Assembly: GCF_009905615.1 (NCBI RefSeq)
Contig: NZ_JAAAKW010000017.1
Coordinates: forward strand, 47,888 to 111,887
DNA from: Pseudomonas sp. SLFW
GTDB taxonomy: Bacteria; Pseudomonadota; Gammaproteobacteria; Pseudomonadales; Pseudomonadaceae
Reading direction: 5' to 3'
DNA: 64,000 nucleotides
Part shown: positions 1-7,157 of the stretch, piece by piece
Layout of the letters: each line of letters starts with the position of its first letter
Numbering within the stretch: the first letter of the stretch is position 1
Notes under the pieces: model-generated
What the model saw: only the letters and a program-made list of their open reading frames with translations
Database searches by the model: none
What the model was told of the DNA's origin: nothing
Made by a program: the position numbers and the translations under genes

Positions 1-378
1 CCGGACAACCTTGAAGAACCCGCCCACCGACTGGCGCGCGACATCGCGGCGAACGGGCCATGGGCCGACAAGATCGCCTCGGTCAAACACCCGGATCGTC
101 ATCCGGCCGCGTATTACTTTGAGCTGCTGCAACCGCACGCAGCGGAAGTCGATGTCTGGTGCACCACCTACCACCACCCTTTGGCCGGTGGGCATGCGGC
201 GGTGGTCGAATGGTTCAAGGGCTCGGCACTGCGTCCGTACCTGCAAAAGCTTGATGACAGCGAGCAGAAAGCGTTTCTCGATGCCTATTTGAACGCAATT
301 TCACAGGCGTATCCCGCATTGGCGGACGGCTCCGTGCTGCTGCCGTTCCCGCGGCTGTTCGTCGTTGCGACCCGCTAG
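1..378 (+). CDS. tam: trans-aconitate 2-methyltransferase, 3' part
   Basis: The reading frame is open from the first base and ends at a TAG at 376-378, giving the last 125 residues of a protein whose start lies outside the window. It begins PDNLEEPAH and ends LLPFPRLFVVATR. Both ends match the C-terminal half of the SAM-dependent trans-aconitate 2-methyltransferase (E. coli Tam has PDNLMEPTH and LLAFPRLFIVARR, from memory). The enzyme methylates trans-aconitate, an inhibitory by-product of aconitase. Motifs EVDVWCTTYHH and GLRPYL-like SALRPYLQKL fit the family substrate-binding half. The SAM-binding N-terminal half cannot be seen. The cupin gene starts 37 bp downstream, so the two may be co-transcribed. 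Confidence 0.9.
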   Translation, partial: PDNLEEPAHRLARDIAANGPWADKIASVKHPDRHPAAYYFELLQPHAAEVDVWCTTYHHPLAGGHAAVVEWFKGSALRPYLQKLDDSEQKAFLDAYLNAISQAYPALADGSVLLPFPRLFVVATR

Positions 379-415
379 ATGCGCGCCTACAGATGCTGGG
401 ATCACAGGAAAAAAT

Positions 416-919
416 ATGACCAATCGTCAGCTCGATCTGGCATCTCGCCTGATCCGCAACTTCAACGAAGTGCCGTTGGAAGCTGAACGTCGCGACCCGC
501 TCTACGAGAGTCAGGCCGCGAGACTCGGCACCGGCACCGCCGCCCAAAAGCTCGGCGCCTCCGTGGACATCGTTGCGCCGGGCAAACGCTCCTGCCCCTA
601 CCATTTCCACTACGCTCAGGAAGAGATGTTCGTGGTCATCGAAGGGCAGGGCAGCCTGCGCGTCGCGGGCGAAATGCTGCCGATCAAGACCGGCGATGTG
701 ATCTTCATTCCCCCGGGCCCGGAATACCCCCATCAGATCATCAACACCTCCGACGCCCCGCTCAAATACCTTTCCATCAGCACCCGCGAAACCCCGGAAG
801 TCTGCGAATACCCGGATTCCGGCAAGTATCAGGCGATGGTCACTATAAATGGTGCGAGGGCGTTCAAGGCCGTGCAACGTCCGGAGGCGACGCTGGATTA
901 TTGGGACGGGGAGCCGTGA
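416..919 (+). CDS. single-domain cupin protein
   Basis: This encodes 167 residues. The ATG at 416 is chosen because CACAGGA lies just upstream; the frame is open further 5' but overlaps the end of tam. A single cupin barrel spans roughly residues 48-130. The metal-binding signature is visible: H63 and H65 in PYHFHYAQEE, E69 or E70, and H106 in GPEYPHQI, with the typical GDVIFIPPG turn between them. Proteins of this shape are often annotated as mannose-6-phosphate-isomerase-like or auxin-binding-like cupins and can be dioxygenases, isomerases or sugar-binding regulators. Sequence alone does not decide the substrate. It follows tam closely and may share its transcript. Confidence 0.8.
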   Translation: MTNRQLDLASRLIRNFNEVPLEAERRDPLYESQAARLGTGTAAQKLGASVDIVAPGKRSCPYHFHYAQEEMFVVIEGQGSLRVAGEMLPIKTGDVIFIPPGPEYPHQIINTSDAPLKYLSISTRETPEVCEYPDSGKYQAMVTINGARAFKAVQRPEATLDYWDGEP

Positions 920-978
920 GCGTCGACGTGTCTGTGACGTGACTCGCTGTCCGATGTTTTGAAATGCCGCGCGGCAAA

Positions 979-1064
979 GGGGACGAATTCATTCGCGAAA
1001 ATCAGTCAGGCGACAGAGATGTGCCGGATGTACCGGCCCTTCGCGAATGAATTCGCTCCCACAG
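979..1064. repeat. REP pair (inverted)
   Basis: Left arm GACGAATTCATTCGCGAA and right arm TTCGCGAATGAATTCGCTCCC are inverted copies separated by about 50 bp. This is the Pseudomonas REP-doublet (BIME-like) layout, in which the arms fold into a long hairpin. The same core recurs at seven other places in the window, always between genes. Confidence 0.9.
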
Positions 1065-1104
1065 TTGGAACGGCGTCGGCGATACTTTTGCGGCGACACG
1101 GGGC

Positions 1105-1134
1105 CTCTGTGGGAGCGAATTCATTCGCGAAAGA
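1105..1134 (+). repeat. single REP unit
   Basis: A lone copy of the CTGTGGGAGCGAATTCATTC core with the GCGAA tail has no partner arm nearby. It is on the same strand as the left arms of the paired copies, so the preceding pair plus this unit make a three-unit cluster. Confidence 0.85.
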
Positions 1135-1298
1135 TCGACCAGGCAACGCAGGAGTGCCTTCTGGAACACGATCACACGCACAGCTTTGGTTATAACCATA
1201 GACCTTTTTGATCTACGCCCTATATAAGAAAAACAGCGGTCCTTAGATGAAAAATCGTTATCCTGCGCGCCAGTTTTTTCCGCGTGTCAGGCAGAACA

Positions 1299-2084
1299 AT
1301 GGATTTTGGCAATATAGGTTTCGTCGTGGCTGGCCTGGTGGTCGGTTTCATCGTCGGCATGACAGGTGTCGGCGGCGGGTCGCTCATGACCCCCATTCTG
1401 CTGTGGTTCGGCATCAATCCCGCTACCGCCGTGGGCACCGATCTGCTGTACGCGGCCATCACCAAAAGCGGCGGCGTGCTGGTGCACAGGAAGAACGACA
1501 ACATCGACTGGGGCATCACTGGCTGGCTCACGCTGGGCAGCGTGCCTGCCGCCGGGTTGACGCTGTGGTTCCTGAGCAGCTTGCACACTGCGCCGGACGC
1601 GATGAACGCGGTGATCAAGCAGGGTCTGGGCGTCGTTCTGCTGCTGACGGCATTGGCCATCTTCTTCAAACAGCGTTTGTTGGCGTTCGCTCAGCGCCAC
1701 GCCGGGGATCACTACCGCCTCAGTGATCGAAGCTTGAACAGCCTGACGGTGCTCACCGGGGTGATCCTCGGCGTCATGGTTGCGTTGACGTCTATCGGCG
1801 CGGGCGCGCTGGGCACGGTGGCTTTGTTTATCCTCTATCCGTTTCTGCCCACGCGTCGGCTGGTCGGCACCGAGATCGCCCACGCCGTGCCGCTGACGCT
1901 GATCGCAGGCCTCGGCCACGCCAGCATGGGCAACATGAACTGGCCCATGCTGGGCTTTCTGTTGATGGGGTCGTTGCCGGGGATTTATCTGGGCAGCCAG
2001 TTGACCGGGCGTGTGCCCGACGCGGTGCTGCGGCCGTGCCTGGCGTTGATGCTGATCGCCATCGGATACAAGCTGGCGTTCTGA
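1299..2084 (+). CDS. TauE/SafE family permease (sulfite/sulfonate-type exporter)
   Basis: A 261-residue polytopic inner-membrane protein. The ATG at 1299 (MDFGNIGFV) is preferred over the in-frame GTG at 1284 because family members begin close to the first membrane segment. The glycine-rich GMTGVGGGSLMTPIL near residues 20-36 and its repeat-half counterpart TSIGAGALGTVAL near residue 160 are the two pseudo-repeat signatures of the TauE/SafE (DUF81) family. About seven to eight hydrophobic helices are visible. Family members export sulfite, sulfoacetate or related organosulfur anions, but the substrate is not deducible here. It is probably a single-gene transcript; the LysE gene starts 92 bp downstream. 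Confidence 0.88.
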   Translation: MDFGNIGFVVAGLVVGFIVGMTGVGGGSLMTPILLWFGINPATAVGTDLLYAAITKSGGVLVHRKNDNIDWGITGWLTLGSVPAAGLTLWFLSSLHTAPDAMNAVIKQGLGVVLLLTALAIFFKQRLLAFAQRHAGDHYRLSDRSLNSLTVLTGVILGVMVALTSIGAGALGTVALFILYPFLPTRRLVGTEIAHAVPLTLIAGLGHASMGNMNWPMLGFLLMGSLPGIYLGSQLTGRVPDAVLRPCLALMLIAIGYKLAF

Positions 2085-2176
2085 ATCGGCCGGGCAGACC
2101 CAATCAGTCCGCTCGTCAAAAACTCGGCAGCTCCGTAAACTGACACGTCTTGTGCCAGCCACGAAAGGGACGTCCC

Positions 2177-2809
2177 ATGCTCGCCTTCTCCACCCTCGCA
2201 TTGTTCTCGGGGGCCTGCCTCGCGCTGGCGCTCACCCCTGGCCCCGACATGCTGCTCATCGCCTCGCGCAGTGCCAGCCAGGGCAGGGCAGCGGGTTTCG
2301 CCTCGCTCGCAGGCATCCAGCTCGGCACCTATTGCCACGCACTGGCGGCCGCGCTAGGGCTGTCCCAACTGTTCGTCACGGTGCCGGTGGCCTACGACGT
2401 GGTGCGCTTCATCGGCGCGGCGTATCTGCTGTATCTGGCGTTCAAGACCTTCCGCTCGACCGGCACCGCGCTGTCGGCCAATGCGTCGTTGCCCCGCTAT
2501 TCGCGGGCGCAGATTTTCCGCCAGGGCCTGCTGACCAACGTGCTCAATCCCAAAATGGCGCTGTTCGTGCTCGCGCTGTTCCCGCAGTTTATCGATCCCG
2601 ACGCAGGGTCCATCGTCGTGCAGATGTTGCTGTTGGCAACGGTGTTGAACGCCGTGGGTGTCATCGCCAATGGCGCAGTGATTGTCATGGCCAGTCGTCT
2701 CGGTCAACGGGTCGGCAGCAGTGAGCGGGCGGCGCGCTGGATGCAGAAAATCCTCGGCACAGTCTTTCTCGGCCTGGCGTGCCGACTGGCCCTCGTCGGG
2801 CGCGATTGA
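2177..2809 (+). CDS. LysE family amino-acid exporter
   Basis: A 210-residue inner-membrane exporter. Start ATG at 2177 follows AAAGGGACG. The hallmark TPGPDMLLIASRSASQGR motif sits at residues 18-35, and LTNVLNPKMALFVLALFPQF near residues 118-137 is the second LysE/RhtB signature. Six hydrophobic segments are visible. The family exports amino acids such as lysine, homoserine or threonine using the proton motive force; the specific substrate is not readable. The stop TGA (2807-2809) overlaps the ATG of the following acetyltransferase by one base (TGATG), so the two are translationally coupled. Confidence 0.9.
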   Translation: MLAFSTLALFSGACLALALTPGPDMLLIASRSASQGRAAGFASLAGIQLGTYCHALAAALGLSQLFVTVPVAYDVVRFIGAAYLLYLAFKTFRSTGTALSANASLPRYSRAQIFRQGLLTNVLNPKMALFVLALFPQFIDPDAGSIVVQMLLLATVLNAVGVIANGAVIVMASRLGQRVGSSERAARWMQKILGTVFLGLACRLALVGRD

Positions 2810-3381
2810 TGGAGATCATTGCTGAGCCGCAGTTGATCCGGCTGGTCACGGAGCGGTTGATCCTGCGGCCGGCGCTCGCTGGGGACGCGGCGCAGATACG
2901 GGCGTACAACCTGACCAACCACAAGCACTTGCAGCCGTGGCAGCCGACCCGTCCCGCCGGTTTTTTCGACATCGACAACATTCTGATGCGCATTGCCTAC
3001 GTTGAACGCGAGCGGCTGGCGGGGCGTTGTCTGCACCTTTTGATGCTTGATCGTGCCAGCGGCGACATGGTGGGCGAATGCAATTTCAGCAACGTCGTGC
3101 TGGGGGCATTTCAGGCGTGTCACTTGGGGTATTCGCTGGCCAAGGCCGTCCAAGGACAGGGGCTGATGACTGAAGGGCTACGCCGGGGCATCGCCCACGT
3201 GTTCGACGATTTGCAGTTGCACCGGATCATGGCGAACTACAAGCCAGAAAACGAGCGCAGCGGTCGCGTGCTGGAAACACTGGGATTCGAGAAGGAAGGC
3301 TTCGCCCGGGCCTATCTGAAGATCAATGGCGAATGGGCGGACCATGTGCTGACGGCTCTGGTCAATCCGGGGCTTTCGTAA
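2809..3381 (+). CDS. rimJ: RimJ/RimL-type GNAT N-acetyltransferase
   Basis: 190 residues with the full GNAT fold. N-terminal RLVTERLILRPA, central FSNVVLGAFQACHLGYSL, the acetyl-CoA pyrophosphate loop QGQGLMTEGLR, and C-terminal HRIMANYKPENERSGRVLETLGFEKEG-like blocks match E. coli RimJ block by block (compared from memory). RimJ acetylates the N-terminal alanine of ribosomal protein S5. Because paralogues of RimJ/RimL act on other N-termini, the S5 assignment is inferred. The start overlaps the upstream LysE stop. A hairpin at 3394-3433 follows. Confidence 0.82.
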   Translation: MEIIAEPQLIRLVTERLILRPALAGDAAQIRAYNLTNHKHLQPWQPTRPAGFFDIDNILMRIAYVERERLAGRCLHLLMLDRASGDMVGECNFSNVVLGAFQACHLGYSLAKAVQGQGLMTEGLRRGIAHVFDDLQLHRIMANYKPENERSGRVLETLGFEKEGFARAYLKINGEWADHVLTALVNPGLS

Positions 3382-3393
3382 GCACCTGCAAAA

Positions 3394-3433
3394 ACGCCGC
3401 TGCCCACCTGTTCAAACGAGTGGCCAGCGGCGT
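3394..3433 (-). terminator. intrinsic terminator between convergent genes
   Basis: ACGCCGCTG at 3394-3402 pairs with CAGCGGCGT at 3425-3433. On the minus strand the stem is followed by TTTTGC, so it best serves the minus-strand gene that ends at 3442. On the plus strand there is no T run. Confidence 0.55.
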
Positions 3434-3441
3434 GGCAAGGT

Positions 3442-3771
3442 TCAGCAAAGTTTGTCGATGACGCGCATGCCCGGCTCTTTTTGCGCGCTGCCCCATTCGC
3501 TGCTCAGGGTGTCGAGCACCTGACCCAGGAATTGTTTGTCGGCGGCGGCTTTCTTGCCGACGTAGCCGTGGCCTTTGCGGTACATCTTCAGCCGCGCACG
3601 CATGTGCGGACGTTGTTCGTCGAACTCTTGTTCCTCGGTGCAGGCACCCAGGCCGTCCATGTGCACATCACCTTTCTCACAGACCCAGAGAATGTGGCTA
3701 TCGAGGGAGTCCTTCTGCGCCGCGAACAGTCGAGCCAATTGATCAATGGTGGGTTGATTGTTCAGATTCAT
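3442..3771 (-). CDS. conserved hypothetical protein, 109 aa
   Basis: Start ATG at 3771 is preceded on the minus strand by AAAGGGG. The product is soluble and mixed-charge: N-terminal NLNNQPTIDQLARLFAAQKDSLDSHILWVCEKGDVH, then an acidic patch CTEEQEFDEQRPHMRARLKMY and a basic KGHGYVGKKAAADK stretch. There are no membrane segments, signal peptide or known catalytic motif. Codon use looks like that of its neighbours, and it has its own terminator, so it is very likely a real gene. I do not recognise the family. Confidence 0.7.
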   Translation of the reverse strand: MNLNNQPTIDQLARLFAAQKDSLDSHILWVCEKGDVHMDGLGACTEEQEFDEQRPHMRARLKMYRKGHGYVGKKAAADKQFLGQVLDTLSSEWGSAQKEPGMRVIDKLC

Positions 3772-4448
3772 GGTTGGATACCCCTTTATCGCCTGTCGTT
3801 AATCTATCTGGTTAGTTCAAACGTAATGGCAGATCGTCCATCGATCCGCAGTCCTTTCACACGCTGACAAACAAGGTCCGTCAAACACAACAGAGCCGGA
3901 GCCGTTGCCGGGCAGGAGGTGGTGTTGATGAGAGGCTGAAACGGGATGGGTCGAAACGCAGGAGAGAAACGGCGGGCGTCGTAAGGACACTGGCGACGTA
4001 TCGTGGTCGGCCACAAGTGTCTTGAGGACGTTTCGCCAGCGCTCGGCCTATGGGTCGATCATGCCGGTTCAGCTTCATCAATCTGCCTTGTGGGCAGCAC
4101 ACATCCAGAGGTTGTTCGACGGCTTTGTCGAACGGGCCCGGAATACTTTTGCCAGCTCTCCCGATCAGGGAGACGGCCTCACTATGCAATCGCCGAAACA
4201 CTTCGTCAACTGTTTTGTAGTGATTATTTTCATGGACTACATTTTTTGTAGTGCCGATACACAAAGGTCCGTTCGTGACTACAAAGTCAGTGTTTACGGG
4301 GCCTGTACCAATGTCCCGGTTGTCATCGACCCAAGAACGGTTGCCTGAACCGCTTGCGAACCTTTACCTTCCCGAGGTCTGTGTTCCATGGCTGGCGAGC
4401 CCGGGATTTTCGATGAAACCGGTCTTGCCGACGACTAAGAGGATGATG
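3772..4448. other. 677-bp gap before the dehydratase
   Basis: Open frames cross this region on both strands, but none has good codon use together with an RBS, so I call no gene. It must hold the promoter of the minus-strand 109-aa gene and the leader of the dehydratase. From 4216 to 4283 there are repeated TGTAGT/ACTACA half-sites (see separate entry). The rest shows nothing I recognise; it could include a decayed gene. Confidence 0.5.
4216..4283. promoter_or_regulatory. TGTAGT/ACTACA half-site cluster, possible operator
   Basis: TGTAGT occurs at 4216-4221 and 4247-4252, and its reverse complement ACTACA at 4236-4241 and 4278-4283. The first TGTAGT and first ACTACA form an inverted repeat with a 14-bp spacer. 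The last ACTACA also lies within GACTacaaAGTC. The cluster is about 170-230 bp upstream of the dehydratase start. No regulator gene is adjacent, so the regulator is unknown. Confidence 0.35.
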
Positions 4449-5417
4449 ATGGAAACGCTCGTACTCCCCACGTATGACGATGTGATCGCAGCCGCCAAAC
4501 GTATCGAAGGCCACGCCCACAAGACCCCGGTCCTGACCTCACGCACGGTGGACCGTGAGCTGGGCGCCGAGGTGTTTTTCAAATGCGAGAATTTCCAGCG
4601 CATGGGGGCGTTCAAGTTTCGCGGGGCGTTCAATGCGTTGTCGAAGTTCGACGCCACGCAACGCAAGCATGGCGTGGTGGCATTTTCTTCCGGAAACCAT
4701 GCGCAAGGTATCGCCTTGTCCGCTCAACTGTTGGGCATCCCCGCGACCATCGTCATGCCCCACGATGCTCCGGCCGCCAAGGTGGCCGCGACCAAAGAAT
4801 ACGGCGCCACCGTGGTGGTGTATGACCGCTACAAGGAAGACCGCGAAGCGATTGGTCGCACTCTGGCGCAAGAGCACGGGCTGACGTTGATCCCGCCTTA
4901 CGATCACCCGGACATCCTCGCGGGGCAGGGGACAGCCGCCAAGGAGCTGTTTGAGGAAGTGGGCGCTCTGGACACCTTGTTCGTCTGCCTCGGCGGCGGC
5001 GGGCTGCTCAGCGGCTCCGCGCTGTCGACCCGGGCGCTGGCGCCGAACTGCAGGCTGTATGGGGTAGAGCCTGAAGCGGGCAACGACGGTCAGCAGTCAC
5101 TGCGCAGCGGCCGCATCATCAAAATCGATACACCCAAAACCATCGCTGACGGCGCCCAGACGCAGTATTTGGGCAATTACACCTTCGGCATCATCCAGCG
5201 TGACGTGGATGACATCCTCGTCGCCAGCGATGCGCAACTGGTGGAAGCGATGCGCTTCTTCGCCGAGCGTATGAAAATGGTGGTCGAGCCGACCGGATGT
5301 CTCGGCTTTGCCGCTGCCCGTGAAAGGGCGGCTGAACTGAAAGGGCAGCGGGTGGGGGTGATCATCAGTGGCGGAAACATCGACCTGAACACGTACGCGA
5401 AGCTGCTGGCGCGCTGA
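4449..5417 (+). CDS. PLP-dependent threonine / 3-hydroxyaspartate dehydratase (serine-racemase-like)
   Basis: 322 residues from the third of three consecutive ATG codons (4449), which lies 6 nt after TAAGAGG. A fold-type II PLP enzyme: the Schiff-base lysine is K56 in AFKFRGAFNAL, SSGNHAQG (80-87) binds the substrate carboxylate, and GGGGL (182-186) is the phosphate loop. The C-terminal SGGNIDLN matches the family. There is no ACT regulatory domain, so it is not biosynthetic IlvA. The length and the motifs FKFRGAFNALS and PYDHPDILAGQGT resemble L-threo-3-hydroxyaspartate ammonia-lyases and serine racemases. Catabolic threonine dehydratase is the alternative. It stands alone, with a long leader and its own hairpin downstream. 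Confidence 0.85.
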   Translation: METLVLPTYDDVIAAAKRIEGHAHKTPVLTSRTVDRELGAEVFFKCENFQRMGAFKFRGAFNALSKFDATQRKHGVVAFSSGNHAQGIALSAQLLGIPATIVMPHDAPAAKVAATKEYGATVVVYDRYKEDREAIGRTLAQEHGLTLIPPYDHPDILAGQGTAAKELFEEVGALDTLFVCLGGGGLLSGSALSTRALAPNCRLYGVEPEAGNDGQQSLRSGRIIKIDTPKTIADGAQTQYLGNYTFGIIQRDVDDILVASDAQLVEAMRFFAERMKMVVEPTGCLGFAAARERAAELKGQRVGVIISGGNIDLNTYAKLLAR

Positions 5418-5441
5418 CCGATCCGTGAATCGACCGCACCA

Positions 5442-5495
5442 AAAGGGTCAGCCCGCGTCCTGAATCCCCCGATTTGGTGCGTGCGCTGACCCTTT
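5442..5495 (+). terminator. inverted repeat after the dehydratase gene
   Basis: AAAGGGTCAGC at 5442-5452 pairs exactly with GCTGACCCTTT at 5485-5495, and the plus strand continues CTCTCTG. The 32-nt loop is long, so termination efficiency is uncertain. Confidence 0.5.
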
Positions 5496-5580
5496 CTCTC
5501 TGTCATGGCGGGGCGCTCCGGCTCAGCTCTGATGGCACTGTGCTTGCAGCATCTTCCGCACACACGGACGGAGATGCCGA

Positions 5581-6966
5581 ATGTTTTCATTGCGCGCCAA
5601 CAAACACCGGGCTCAAGACGACGATGCCCTCAACCTGTTGTTCGACGATCTGGACCTGACGGTGCAGCTGTCCGGGCCTTCGCCGTTCAATGCGCGTCTC
5701 AACGGCTTCAGCCAGACCCTGCACCAGCGCCTGGCCGAGAGCCTCGCCGCCTCCGTGGACATCGCGGCCCACGCCCCTGAGTTGGCGCGCATCGCCCGCG
5801 TCACCGAGCAGAGCGGGCAGCGATTGGCTCAGGCTTCGGAACTGATTGCCAGCGCCAGTGAGCAGGTCAGCACGTCGCTGGACACCGAGTTGGTGCCCGG
5901 CGCCGCGCAGGTCGCCAGGCTGTCCAGCGAGGTGACGTTGACCCTGCGCCAATGCCAGCAGACCGGCGAACAGGTGCTTGGGCAAGTCGAGGCCATCGGC
6001 TCCAGCGAGCAGAAACTGGAGGCGGTGATCGGTCAGTTGTTCGGCCAGTTGGAGGAGGTCAGCCAGGTCCTCGGCGTCATCGCCAGCATCTCTCAGCAAA
6101 CCAACCTGCTGGCGCTTAACGCGGCCATCGAAGCCGCTCGCGCCGGGGAGCATGGCCGGGGCTTCGCGGTGGTGGCCGATGAGGTGCGACGGCTCGCCGG
6201 GCACACCACTGAGTCCACGACGCGGGTGAGTCAGATCATCGAGCGTTTTCGGGCGGACATGGATCAGCTCGGCGCCGCGGGGAGCATCATGCACGCGGCC
6301 GTGGCCGAGGGCCGTGCGAGCATGACCCGCATGGGTGAGGACTTGCTCAGCACCCAATCAGCGATGGATCAGCTGGATCAACGGGTCGGCCACATCGCCT
6401 CAGGCACGGAGCACATCGGCATTGCGGTGCATGCGATCAACCGCGACGTGCAGAACATCGCCGGGGTCGCCTCGGAGCTGTTGGGCAACGCCGGACAGGT
6501 CCTGACCCACAGCGACGCCGTGCGCAACAGCGGCGATCATCTGTTGAACGGGTTGGGCGGGTTTCGGTTGCAGATGCACAAGGCAATTCAGGCGAGCGTC
6601 GAAAGCCTCGGCAGCGAAGCGGCGATGCACGGCGATCTGCAGATGGCCGAGCGTTTCATGCTCGACACCCTGCGCCGGGATTCGCGGTTTGAATTGTTTT
6701 ACATGGTCGACCGCAACGGCAATCAGATCACCGAAAACATCGGGCTGGACACCGACGACAAGGCGCCAAGCTGCAAGGGGCGCAATTGGGCGCAGAGGCC
6801 TTGGTTCAAGGAGGTCGCGGATCAGTTGACCAGTTACATCACACCGGTCTACCGCTCTTCGGCCACGGACGCGTTTTGCATCACCGTGTCAGTGCCGATC
6901 TTTGCCGCGAACGGGCAGTTGCACAGGGTGCTGGCGGCGGACGTGAGGTTGTCGGCGTTGATGTGA
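5581..6966 (+). CDS. soluble methyl-accepting chemotaxis protein with C-terminal sensor domain
   Basis: 461 residues. There is no transmembrane segment, so the receptor should be cytoplasmic. The MCP signalling hairpin tip is near residues 170-210 (ISQQTNLLALNAAIEAARAGEHGRGFAVVADEVRRLA) and heptad-rich helices flank it. Unusually, the sensor comes after the signalling region: residues about 355-461 (FYMVDRNGNQI, NWAQRPWFKEV, YITPVYRSSATDAFCITVSVPI) look like a PDC/Cache-type ligand-binding fold. A Cache-like module is normally periplasmic, so a cytoplasmic C-terminal one probably reads an intracellular signal. The start ATG at 5581 follows GGACGGAGATGCCGA. No che genes are near. Confidence 0.85.
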   Translation: MFSLRANKHRAQDDDALNLLFDDLDLTVQLSGPSPFNARLNGFSQTLHQRLAESLAASVDIAAHAPELARIARVTEQSGQRLAQASELIASASEQVSTSLDTELVPGAAQVARLSSEVTLTLRQCQQTGEQVLGQVEAIGSSEQKLEAVIGQLFGQLEEVSQVLGVIASISQQTNLLALNAAIEAARAGEHGRGFAVVADEVRRLAGHTTESTTRVSQIIERFRADMDQLGAAGSIMHAAVAEGRASMTRMGEDLLSTQSAMDQLDQRVGHIASGTEHIGIAVHAINRDVQNIAGVASELLGNAGQVLTHSDAVRNSGDHLLNGLGGFRLQMHKAIQASVESLGSEAAMHGDLQMAERFMLDTLRRDSRFELFYMVDRNGNQITENIGLDTDDKAPSCKGRNWAQRPWFKEVADQLTSYITPVYRSSATDAFCITVSVPIFAANGQLHRVLAADVRLSALM

Positions 6967-7004
6967 AGGGCGGGCAGAGAAGGACTGCCGGGAATGCTGA
7001 TGAA

Positions 7005-7103
7005 CCTGTAGGAGAGGAGCGAATTCATTCGCGAAGCGTTCGTACAATCGACACCGTTTGGTTGGCTGTTCCAATGTCTCGCGAATGAATTCGCTCCTAC
7101 AGG
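7005..7103. repeat. REP pair (inverted)
   Basis: GAGCGAATTCATTCGCGAA and its inverted partner CGCGAATGAATTCGCTCC are separated by about 45 bp. It lies between the chemoreceptor and the terminator of the convergent glgX operon. Confidence 0.9.
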
Positions 7104-7111
7104 AAAATAGG

Positions 7112-7144
7112 CGCCGTCGAGATCAAGGGTTGATCCCAACGGCG
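7112..7144 (-). terminator. terminator of the glgA-glgX operon
   Basis: A two-part stem: CGCCGT (7112-7117) with ACGGCG (7139-7144), enclosing GATCAA (7121-7126) with TTGATC (7130-7135). On the minus strand it follows the glgX stop by 13 nt and continues CTATTTTCCT. Confidence 0.6.
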
Positions 7145-7157
7145 ATTGTGCAGCGGT

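Larger units (their letters stand above)
920..1298. other. intergenic region with REP units and the tauE promoter
   Basis: There is no convincing gene here. It holds one REP pair (979-1064) and a lone REP arm (about 1105-1134). After these, 1186-1197 is a perfect 12-bp palindrome (TGGTTATAACCA), followed by an A+T-rich stretch leading to the permease start. The palindrome lies about 100 bp before the permease ATG and could be an operator, but no regulator is assigned. Confidence 0.6.
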
